This document shows positions 9,023-15,893 of a stretch of 32,772 nt of DNA, in pieces. The notes under the pieces are model-generated. The model did no database searches. It worked only from the letters and a program-made list of their open reading frames with translations, and had not been told where the DNA came from. Numbering within the stretch: the stretch's first letter is position 1; every line of letters begins with the position of its first letter. Location of the stretch: NCBI GenBank assembly GCA_938028745.1, contig CALIZL010000084.1:1-32772 (forward strand). Reading direction: 5' to 3'. A program made the translations under genes and the position numbers. The DNA comes from an uncultured Prevotella sp. (GTDB lineage Bacteria > Bacteroidota > Bacteroidia > Bacteroidales > Bacteroidaceae).

Positions 9023-10366
9023 ATGAATAGTGAGAAACAATATATAGACCTCTTCGAGGCCAACCGCAATGTTATTTCCGCCCATTCCACCGCGGTAATG
9101 AATGCTCCGCGCGAGGCTGCTTTCGAAGATTTCAAGCGTTTGGGATTTCCTACACGCAAGACCGAGAAGTACAAATACACCGACATAAGCAAGCTGTTTG
9201 AACCCGACTTTGGGTTAAACCTGCAACGTTTGCCCATGCCCATCAACCCTTACGAGGTGTTCAGTTGCGATGTTCCGCGCCTAAGCACGGCCAATCACTT
9301 TGTGGTTAACGATGCTTTCTTACAGCCCACAACACCCCACAAGCAACTTCCCGATGGCGTTGTCATTACTTCGCTGTGCGAATACGCAGAGAAAAATCCC
9401 GATTTCATCGCCAAATACTATGGTAAGTTGGCCGCAACGTCTGGCGATGCCGTAACGGCACTCAACACGATGTTGGCACAAGACGGGCTTTTGGTGTATG
9501 TTCCGCGTGGCGTAAAGATCGAACAAACCATACAGGTTATTAACATCCTGCATGCACAAGTAGACCTGATGGTTAATCGCCGCGTGCTTATCATCGTTGA
9601 GCCGCAAGCCGAGGCCAAGTTCTTATTCTGCGACCACACCTTCGACGACCAACGTTTCTTGGCCACGCAGGTTATCGAGGTCTTTGTTGGGGATAACGCC
9701 CGACTAGACCTTTACTGCATGGAAGAAACCCACGAGAAGAATGTACGCGTGAGCAGTGTTTACATCGAGCAGCAGTCTGGCAGCCGAGTGAACCACAATG
9801 TGATAACGTTGCACAATGGTGTTACGCGCAATGATGTTTCGTTAACGTTCTGTGGCGAGGGTGCCGAATGTAATTTGTCGGGCTGTGTTATTGCCGATAA
9901 GAAACAGCATGTGGACAACAACACCGTGATAGACCACGCCGTGCCCAACTGTCAAAGTCATGAGTTATATAAATACGTGTTGGACGATGAGGCAGTTGGT
10001 GCGTTCGCTGGATTGGTGTTGGTGCGACAAGATGCCCAACACACCGATTCGGAGATGCGTAACCAAAACATCTGTGCCACGAAAAAGGCGCACATGTACA
10101 CCCAGCCCATGCTCGAAATCTACGCCGACGATGTGAAATGTTCGCATGGCTCTACCGTAGGGCAGCTTAACGATGCGGCCCTGTTCTACATGCGCCAACG
10201 TGGCATAAGCGAAAAGGAGGCGAAATTGTTGCTCGAATTTGCTTTTATCAACGAAGTAATCGACCAAATGGACCTCGAACCGCTACGCGAACGCTTGCAT
10301 CATTTGGTAGAAAAACGTTTCCGCGGCGAGTTCGACCGATGCGAAGGTTGTAGAAAAATGCAGTAA
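9023..10366 (+). CDS. sufD: Fe-S cluster assembly protein SufD
   Basis: This 447-residue protein matches SufD, the SufB paralogue that completes the SufBC2D complex and helps in iron entry. The N-terminal helical region includes FPTRKTEKYKYTDISKLF. The C-terminal SufBD core carries KCSHGSTVGQLNDAALFYMRQRGI, with the conserved His at residue 375. It follows sufC by 12 bases. The C-terminal GCRKMQ ending is ordinary for Bacteroidota SufD. Confidence 0.95.
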   Translation: MNSEKQYIDLFEANRNVISAHSTAVMNAPREAAFEDFKRLGFPTRKTEKYKYTDISKLFEPDFGLNLQRLPMPINPYEVFSCDVPRLSTANHFVVNDAFLQPTTPHKQLPDGVVITSLCEYAEKNPDFIAKYYGKLAATSGDAVTALNTMLAQDGLLVYVPRGVKIEQTIQVINILHAQVDLMVNRRVLIIVEPQAEAKFLFCDHTFDDQRFLATQVIEVFVGDNARLDLYCMEETHEKNVRVSSVYIEQQSGSRVNHNVITLHNGVTRNDVSLTFCGEGAECNLSGCVIADKKQHVDNNTVIDHAVPNCQSHELYKYVLDDEAVGAFAGLVLVRQDAQHTDSEMRNQNICATKKAHMYTQPMLEIYADDVKCSHGSTVGQLNDAALFYMRQRGISEKEAKLLLEFAFINEVIDQMDLEPLRERLHHLVEKRFRGEFDRCEGCRKMQ

Positions 10367-10384
10367 AAAAAGCCTCACCCCCTT

Positions 10385-10406
10385 CCCCTCTCCAAGGGGA
10401 GAGGGG
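10385..10406. terminator. Hairpin after sufD
   Basis: CCCCTCTCC (10385-10393) and GGAGAGGGG (10398-10406) form a perfect 9-bp G+C-rich stem with loop AAGG, 18 bases after the sufD stop. No U-tract follows on the plus strand. On the minus strand it is followed by a mostly pyrimidine-poor stretch. It may be a 3'-end-stabilising hairpin or part of a dispersed repeat rather than a true intrinsic terminator. Confidence 0.45.
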
Positions 10407-10466
10407 CGTGATATGTGTTGTTAGTTAACAAGTTAACAAGTAGACGAGGTTTTAGTCGACGAGTTA

Positions 10467-10640
10467 ACAAGTTGATGAGTTTACAAGATTGTTTGCCACT
10501 CTGCAACAAAGCATTTGGCTTAACTCCTTAACTTCATGGACATTTGATAATCAGACAAGTTGATGAGTTTACAAGATTGTTTACCACTCTGCAACAAAGC
10601 ATTTGGCTTAACTCCTTAACTCCATAACTCCTTAACTCCT
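10467..10640. repeat. Tandem 88-bp-spaced duplication in the sufD-sufS spacer
   Basis: 10467-10537 and 10555-10625 are two 71-bp direct copies that differ at two positions. The second copy continues into the 57-bp block (10584-10640) that is exactly inverted at 1236-1292. Low-complexity GTTAACAAGTT words precede it from about 10420. The spacer holds no gene. Confidence 0.85.
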
Positions 10641-10667
10641 GCATACCCCCATAACTCCTCAAAAGAT

Positions 10668-11882
10668 ATGTACAACATCACCTCCGTTCGTTCAGATTTC
10701 CCCATTTTATCGCGCGAAGTGTACGGCAAACCCCTGGTTTACCTCGACAATGGGGCGACAACGCAAAAGCCCCTTTGCGTGCTCGATGCCATGCAGCACG
10801 AGTATCTCAACGCCAATGCCAACGTGCATCGTGGTGTTCACTATCTTTCGCAGCAGGCAACCGACCTCCACGAGGCTGCCCGAACCACCGTTCGTAAGTT
10901 TATTAACGCCCGTAGCGACAACGAAATAATATTTACTCGCGGAACAACCGAGGGCATCAACCTTATCGCCTCTTCGTTTTGCGAGGGCTTTATGCGGCCT
11001 GGCGACGAGGTGATAATCACCGCAATGGAACACCACAGCAACATTGTGCCGTGGCAATTGCAGGCTGCGCGTAGCGGTATTGCCATCAGAGTGATACCCA
11101 TTGACGACCGAGGGGAGCTTATTCTCGATGAAATGGATAAATTGTTTACCTCGCGTACCCGACTGGTTAGCGTGATGCAGGTAAGCAATGTGTTGGGAAC
11201 GGTGAACCCCATTAAGGAGATTGTACGCCGTGCACACCTTCATGGCGTGCCTGTTTTGGTGGACGGGGCGCAGAGTGTGCCGCATTTTAAGGTGGATGTG
11301 CAAGACTTGGATTGCGACTTTTTCACCTTTTCGGGGCATAAGGCTTACGGTCCAACGGGTGTTGGCGTTGTGTATGGTAAGGAAGAATGGCTCGAAAAGC
11401 TGCCGCCATATCAAGGGGGAGGCGAGATGATTGCCACTGTGAGTTTTGAAAAGACCACCTTTGCTGAACTGCCGTTTAAGTTCGAGGCTGGTACACCCGA
11501 CTATGTGGCCACTCACGGACTTGCAGCTGCCCTCGATTACCTTTCGGCTTTGGGCATGGACAACATTCAACGGCACGAACAAGACCTTACCCGCTATGCC
11601 ACTCAGCAGCTAGAAACCATCGACGGCATGCGCATTTTTGGCCATTCCACCGATAAAGATGCCGTCATCAGTTTTCTTGTTGGCGACATTCACCATCTAG
11701 ACCTCGGCACATTGCTCGATCGTTTGGGCATTGCCGTTCGCACGGGTCACCACTGCGCCCAACCGCTTATGGCTCGTTTGGGCATCTCTGGTACCGTTCG
11801 CGCCTCGTTCGGCTTGTACAACACGCGCGAAGAGGTTGATGCCCTTGTAGCTGGCGTGCGTAGAGTGGCGGCAATGTTTTAG
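10668..11882 (+). CDS. sufS: Cysteine desulfurase SufS
   Basis: This 404-residue PLP enzyme of the class V aminotransferase fold takes sulfur from cysteine for Fe-S cluster assembly. The PLP-binding lysine is K225 in FSGHKAYGPTGVGV. The catalytic persulfide cysteine is C363 in RTGHHCAQPLM, in the group II (SufS/CsdA) context. The N-terminal YLDNGATTQKP and the HHSNIVPWQ motif also fit. It is separated from sufD by 300 bp of repeats, so it may be transcribed separately. No sufE or sufU gene is in the window. Confidence 0.95.
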   Translation: MYNITSVRSDFPILSREVYGKPLVYLDNGATTQKPLCVLDAMQHEYLNANANVHRGVHYLSQQATDLHEAARTTVRKFINARSDNEIIFTRGTTEGINLIASSFCEGFMRPGDEVIITAMEHHSNIVPWQLQAARSGIAIRVIPIDDRGELILDEMDKLFTSRTRLVSVMQVSNVLGTVNPIKEIVRRAHLHGVPVLVDGAQSVPHFKVDVQDLDCDFFTFSGHKAYGPTGVGVVYGKEEWLEKLPPYQGGGEMIATVSFEKTTFAELPFKFEAGTPDYVATHGLAAALDYLSALGMDNIQRHEQDLTRYATQQLETIDGMRIFGHSTDKDAVISFLVGDIHHLDLGTLLDRLGIAVRTGHHCAQPLMARLGISGTVRASFGLYNTREEVDALVAGVRRVAAMF

Positions 11883-11887
11883 GGTAG

Positions 11888-11915
11888 AACAAGTGTTTTG
11901 GTTGCCTTGTTTTTT
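11888..11915 (+). terminator. Probable terminator of sufS
   Basis: AACAAG (11888-11893) pairs with CTTGTT (11906-11911), and an uninterrupted run of T follows to 11915. It begins five bases after the sufS stop. The stem is short (6 bp), so efficiency is uncertain. Confidence 0.5.
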
Positions 11916-11998
11916 GGAAATTTGTGGCTAAATAGCATTAGTTTAGCCTGAAAATGCTTGATAATGGGTGTGTGTTGTTATTCTAAATGAAATGTATT

Positions 11999-12037
11999 TG
12001 TTTGCGTTGCACCAACAAATGGGATGCAACGCAAACA
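11999..12037. terminator. Strong hairpin between convergent genes
   Basis: TGTTTGCGTTGCA (11999-12011) and TGCAACGCAAACA (12025-12037) form a perfect 13-bp stem with a 13-base loop. It lies between sufS (plus strand) and the small membrane gene ending at 12108 (minus strand). This is the position expected of a shared transcription end. No long T-run follows on either side. Confidence 0.5.
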
Positions 12038-12107
12038 CGTGTTTGATAGGCCTTGCCTATCGATGAAACCGCTGTTTCTTGCTTTTATTATGTTTTGGGC
12101 CGGCGTT

Positions 12108-12410
12108 TTACCTGCGCTTGCTGCTCTTTAAGCTTCGTTTGCATCCGCTAATGGCTGTGGCGAACCATGCTGTGCATACCACCCGAAGGATGAAAGGGGC
12201 GTTGGCAGGGAATACGGCGAGGGCAAATGCCACTTGTGCATTGAGCAGTTGAAGTGTGGTTTTGACACTTATCTCCTTGTTCAACACGGCCGAATAGTAT
12301 AGGCTTAGCCATACTATGGGAAACATAATGCCTTTCTTTACGCTAGCAAAGAGGTTGTTTATACGCATCTCGCTTGCAGAATTAACTGATAATGTCATCT
12401 CCTTTTTCAT
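12108..12410 (-). CDS. Small hypothetical membrane protein
   Basis: This is a 100-residue frame. After a polar N-terminus it has two hydrophobic segments, around IMFPIVWLSLYYSAVL and VAFALAVFPANAPFILRVVCTAWFATAIS, and ends in a basic tail (CKRSLKSSKRR). This fits a small inner-membrane protein with two helices. No family was recognised. It could start at the ATG at 12410 or at an internal Met. It converges on sufS, with hairpins between them. Its composition looks coding, unlike the repeat-derived frames to its right. Confidence 0.5.
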   Translation of the reverse strand: MKKEMTLSVNSASEMRINNLFASVKKGIMFPIVWLSLYYSAVLNKEISVKTTLQLLNAQVAFALAVFPANAPFILRVVCTAWFATAISGCKRSLKSSKRR

Positions 12411-12519
12411 TGTTCTCTATGTTGAATGTTATTAATTGCTTATCTTTGTAAGTGCAAAATTGCAGCAAAATATGGAAGTGATATTTCACAAACAAATGAA
12501 TTTGGTTAATAATTAACAA

Positions 12520-12635
12520 AAGGAGGAAGGAGGAAGGTAATAAGTAGTAAGGAGGAGGTAGTAAGTAGTAAGGAGGAAGTAGTAAGGAGTAAGTAGAAAG
12601 TAATAAGAAGTAAGGAGAAAGAAAAAAGGGACAAT
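12520..12635. repeat. Purine-rich GGAGGAAGTAGTAAG repeat tract
   Basis: The plus strand here is almost entirely purines plus T, made of repeated GTAAGTAGTAAGGAGGA-like words with no fixed long unit. It borders the CTAG array. Hydrophobic minus-strand frames across it (Leu/Tyr/Pro-rich) are products of the repeat. Confidence 0.7.
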
Positions 12636-12659
12636 AAAGGATTAAGCTTGATGCTTTGC

Positions 12660-12944
12660 CTAGAAAGCCTAGGAATCCTAGAATAACTAGGAACCCTAGG
12701 AGTGCTAGAACAACTAGGGAACCTAGATGCCCTAGAATAACTAGCAAGCCTAGAACAACTAGCAAGCCTAGAATAACTAGCAAGCCTAGAACAACTAGCA
12801 AGCCTAGAACAACTAGCAAACCTAGAATAACTAGCAAGCCTAGAACAACTAGCAAGCCCTAGAATAACTAGAAAACCCTAGAATAACTGGGGAACCTAGA
12901 TGCCCTAGAACAACTAATTAATCTAGAACAGCTAGGCGGCCTAG
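12660..12944. repeat. 9-bp-phased CTAG array 1
   Basis: CTAG recurs at 12660, 12669, 12678 and so on to 12849. That is 22 copies in an unbroken 9-bp register. After two 1-bp slips it continues to 12941, with one CTGG and one CTAA variant, giving 30 exact CTAG in all. Units alternate mostly between CTAGCAAGC and CTAGAACAA or CTAGAATAA, making an 18-bp higher-order repeat. Because 9 is a multiple of 3, the array is open in two frames on one strand and encodes repetitive Leu/Val/Gly on the other. Those frames are not considered genes. Confidence 0.9.
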
Positions 12945-13000
12945 AAAAATAAGATAGTTAATAAGCACTGCCAGTTTTCCTCCTTAGCTAACAAGCTAGA

Positions 13001-13066
13001 AGGCGCAGCCATCTTTTCACCTTTTCACCTTTTCACCTTTTCACTTTTTCACCCTTTCACCTTTAT
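13001..13066. repeat. TTTTCACC octamer repeats with 21-bp block shared with array 2
   Basis: Tandem TTTTCACC-type octamers run from about 13014 to 13066, just before rnhB. The 21 bases at 13001-13021, spanning GGCGCAGCCATC and the first octamer, are the exact reverse complement of 26632-26652 beside the second CTAG array. Confidence 0.85.
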
Positions 13067-13094
13067 CCCCTCGCCCCTATAAAATATAAACTTT

Positions 13095-13697
13095 ATGCTA
13101 AAATCTCATTATTTCACCGATTTAATCGAGGCCGGTTGCGACGAGGCTGGCCGTGGATGTTTGGCTGGCAGCGTGTTTGCGGCAGCCGTAATATTACCTG
13201 TTGATTACGAGAATGCTTTGCTAAACGACTCGAAAAAGCTGACCGAAAAACAGCGTTATGCCTTGCGTACGCAGATAGAAACCGATGCTTTGGCATGGGC
13301 TGTGGGCGAGGTTACGGCCGATGAAATCGATAAAATAAACATTCTTAATGCCAGTATTCTTGCCATGCACCGCGCACTTGATGGCTTGAAACTTCGTCCG
13401 CAGGCCATTATCGTAGATGGGAACCGCTTTAAACCCTACGGCACGCTGCCCCACGAAACGATTGTTAAGGGCGATGCCAAGTTCTTATCTATTGCTGCCG
13501 CCAGCGTTTTGGCAAAGACTTACCGCGACGATTATATGAATACCCTTGCCTTACAACACCCCGCATACCAGTGGGATGTGAATAAGGGTTACCCAACAAA
13601 GGCCCATCGCGCTGCCATTGAAGAACATGGAATTTCGCCATTTCATCGTAAAACATTCAAAGGCGTTAAGGAAATGTTGGAGGATGAGAAGGTTTAA
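13095..13697 (+). CDS. rnhB: Ribonuclease HII
   Basis: This 200-residue enzyme removes RNA from RNA-DNA hybrids, including single ribonucleotides in DNA. The active-site motif GCDEAGRG is present, with the catalytic D16 and E17. NDSKKLTEKQR, AIIVDGNRF and GDAKFLSIAAASVLAKTYRD, with the other acidic residues, follow. The length is typical for the family. It stands alone, directly after a repeat block, and no TAnnTTTG promoter was found within 100 bases upstream. Confidence 0.95.
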   Translation: MLKSHYFTDLIEAGCDEAGRGCLAGSVFAAAVILPVDYENALLNDSKKLTEKQRYALRTQIETDALAWAVGEVTADEIDKINILNASILAMHRALDGLKLRPQAIIVDGNRFKPYGTLPHETIVKGDAKFLSIAAASVLAKTYRDDYMNTLALQHPAYQWDVNKGYPTKAHRAAIEEHGISPFHRKTFKGVKEMLEDEKV

Positions 13698-13869
13698 GTT
13701 TGTGAGTTTATGAGTTGGTGAGTTTTTAAGCAGGTTAGTTTATGGACTTATGAGTTTCTTAGTTCATAGGCTTTTAAACATATTTCCGATGCCGTTGCTC
13801 ATTCGCGCGTGTTTACGGCATAGTTGTTTTGTCTAGTTTTAGGCAACAAATTTAACATTGTGAGTACCC
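13698..13869. other. Low-complexity spacer after rnhB
   Basis: The first about 80 bases consist of GAGTTTATGAGTTGGTGAG-like words, the same low-complexity family seen at about 14455-14575 and near other gene ends in the window. No gene, promoter or clear terminator was seen. Confidence 0.4.
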
Positions 13870-13943
13870 TTTTTGCCCACCAATCGCTCATCTTGTCCCA
13901 AAAAATCGATTCTCGCGAAGGTTGGTTTTGATGTAAAAGGGGG
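13870..13943 (+). repeat. Dispersed intergenic repeat, copy B (inverted partner of 1-74)
   Basis: This copy aligns to the reverse complement of 1-74 at 63 of 74 positions without gaps. It lies in the long non-coding stretch between rnhB and the WYL regulator. Confidence 0.7.
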
Positions 13944-14003
13944 TAGCTTGTGAATGCGATGAAATGAATTTTTATTTAAAAAGACCGTCATTTGCACCAG
14001 ATT

Positions 14004-14135
14004 TTGGGCTGTTTGCCGCTAAATGCACTGCGTTTTGGTGCAAAATACACTGCGTTTTGGTGCAAAATACACTGCGTTTTGGTGCTAAACGCAAGGTAAA
14101 ATGGTGCAAAATGCAGGGCAAAATGGTGCTAAACG
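14004..14135. repeat. 22-bp minisatellite
   Basis: Five units of 22 bp occupy 14026-14047, 14048-14069, 14070-14091, 14092-14113 and 14114-14135. A more diverged sixth unit lies at 14004-14025. The consensus contains GCGTTTTGGTGCAAAATAC. Units 1 and 2 are identical and the later ones drift. A 62-residue frame across it is only the translation of the repeat, because 22 is not a multiple of 3. Confidence 0.85.
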
Positions 14136-14899
14136 CAATGCAAAAAGCATAAATATCCACGTCAATGGTATAAACAAAACCTTTAAGAGCCGTTAAATAC
14201 ATGACCGAAAAGGGCAAAATAGTGGTTAAAAAGTGGGATTTTGGGGGCTAAAAGCGCATATTTGGGTGCGAAAATAATGAGTTGGCAACCAATCTAGAAA
14301 GGCTAAATGGTACAAAATGCAGGCCTTTTTCTTAAAATTGAACATGTTGGGAGAAGTGAAAGGCTAGGAAAAGGGGCGATTTGCCTACTTTATGGCCTAT
14401 ATTTTCGCTAGAACGGAGCGAAAATTGAAGCGATATTGTAAAACAAAAGATAAAAATTTAAGTTTTCAAGTTGGTGAGTTGGAAAGCTGGTGAGTTGGAG
14501 ATGTTTTGTGTTTTTGAGTTGATGAGCTGGTGGTTTCTTGATTTTTGAGTTGATAAGTTGATGAGTTGGTAGGTTGATTTGTACTGTACTTCGTGCGTGA
14601 GAAGGGCGTTTATCTTGTGTTAGTATCACAGAGAGAACAAACACCTCTTAATTTATAGAAACATTAAAAGCCAAGACTACTTCTTGATGATTTAAACTTT
14701 ACAGGCGGTGAAATGGCGGATTTTGTATATGTAAGTTGATAGGCTAATGAGCTTTTGGTTTCCTTGGACTTCTGCTTTAAGGCTTTGAACAGCTGTTTTT
14801 TTATCACCCTTACGCTTGTGGTTTCTGGTAAACATGTTTGTTTACTTGTTAGATGGCTTTAAGTGGTTAACGTGCATGCAAATGTGTTAACGCGACTGG
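14136..14899. other. Non-coding region with GTTGATGAG-type low-complexity repeats
   Basis: Tracts such as AGTTGGTGAGTTGG run at about 14455-14575. Further GGTACAAAATGC words like those in the minisatellite occur near 14308. Frames here are short and repeat-derived. No gene was supported. Confidence 0.5.
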
Positions 14900-15802
14900 C
14901 TAGCCCACTTTTTCAGCCATTGCTTTCACCTTATTATATATGTAGTCTGCGAAATCGGGGTTGCCTAGTACGTCGATGTCGTGGTAAAGACCCAGTACGA
15001 AACGGCCGATGCCGAGGTAACTGGCAACGTCTGAAGAGAAAACCCAATGTTCGGAGTCGTCGGCCGGGGTGATGTAAGCCGCTGCTGCGGGGTATTCTTC
15101 TAGTAGGATGCTGTGCGATAGCCGCCCCAACTTCAACTCTACGGGCAGCCTTTCTTCACCGCTGAACATGAAAATATCGGTAAAAATGGATTTGTGGCTT
15201 TTCTCGTTGAGCCATTCCACGTCGGTCATCTCTACCGATTCGGCACGCGAGGTCTTGAAAGTCTTGTTGGTGTGACTGTTTATCTCGAAACAACGGATGT
15301 CCATTTCGGCATTGAGAAAGAGGAAAGGTTCAACCATTCTGTCGCTCACGGTGTGACTATGGGGCGACGAATAGTTTTTGAGTATCACCACTCGGCGTAG
15401 CGCAATGGCCTCGCGCAGCACGGCAGCATTGCTCTCCGTCTGTCGGCGTTGACCCACATCGGTAAGCAATTCGAGGTTGAAGAAACGTTCAAGTTTCGAT
15501 TGTATGTTCTTCGAAAGGTAGTCGGTGTGCGGTAAGCGGTCGAGCAGGCGGTAGACAAACATGGCCTCTTCTTCGGTAAGGGCGATGTTCTCGTGCAGTC
15601 GTTTGAAGAAAGACGAATGGCGGTCGAGCCGATAACGGGTGTTTGTCTTAATGAGCTTAAAGCCGCATGCACGCAGATTTTCGAGGTCGTAGTATAGCTG
15701 GCGGCGGGTTATGTCAAGGCGGTCGGCCAGCAATTGTACGGTGTAATCGCGGTTTTCGGTTAATAAAAGTAATAGTTCAAGTTCTCGTCTAAGGTTGTTC
15801 AT
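14900..15802 (-). CDS. WYL-domain transcriptional regulator
   Basis: This is a 300-residue protein. The N-terminal winged helix-turn-helix (about residues 1-55, YTVQLLADRLDITRRQLYYDLENLRACGF) is followed by a linker. A WYL-type ligand-sensing domain comes next (about 135-215), with EPFLFLNAEMDIRCFEINSHTNKTFKTSRAESVEM in the position of the usual WYL..RxFRLDRI region. A C-terminal extension contains a WVFSSDVASYLGIGRFVLGL block. Such proteins bind DNA and respond to nucleotide or nucleic-acid ligands. The target is unknown. It lies 91 bases after the protease gene on the same strand. Confidence 0.8.
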   Translation of the reverse strand: MNNLRRELELLLLLTENRDYTVQLLADRLDITRRQLYYDLENLRACGFKLIKTNTRYRLDRHSSFFKRLHENIALTEEEAMFVYRLLDRLPHTDYLSKNIQSKLERFFNLELLTDVGQRRQTESNAAVLREAIALRRVVILKNYSSPHSHTVSDRMVEPFLFLNAEMDIRCFEINSHTNKTFKTSRAESVEMTDVEWLNEKSHKSIFTDIFMFSGEERLPVELKLGRLSHSILLEEYPAAAAYITPADDSEHWVFSSDVASYLGIGRFVLGLYHDIDVLGNPDFADYIYNKVKAMAEKVG

Positions 15803-15821
15803 TGGGATTAAAGCTCTAAGA

Positions 15822-15874
15822 GGTGGTCTGGACTGGTCGGACTAGTCAGGCTAGTCCGACCAACTCAGACCACC
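15822..15874. terminator. 53-nt near-perfect hairpin between WYL and protease genes
   Basis: GGTGGTCTG (15822-15830) pairs with CAGACCACC (15866-15874). Inside it, TGGTCGGACTAG (15834-15845) pairs with CTAGTCCGACCA (15851-15862). The loop is TCAGG and a 3-by-3 internal loop separates the stems. It follows the protease stop at 15894 on the minus strand, so it could end or attenuate that transcript before the regulator gene. No T-run follows on the minus strand. Confidence 0.55.
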
Positions 15875-15893
15875 AAGTGCATGGATTCTGATC

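Noticed and set aside
12382..12862. 157-residue minus-strand frame and 68-residue plus-strand frame across CTAG array 1
   Set aside because: They are translations of a 9-bp periodic repeat (runs of Leu-Val-Gly and Pro-Arg-Thr-Ser-Lys) with no independent coding signal.
12660..12944. CRISPR array
   Set aside because: The period is 9 bp, with no 24-40 bp repeats, no unique spacers of similar length and no cas genes.
13964..14152. 62-residue frame over the minisatellite
   Set aside because: It is the translation of 22-bp repeats, with no start context or homology.
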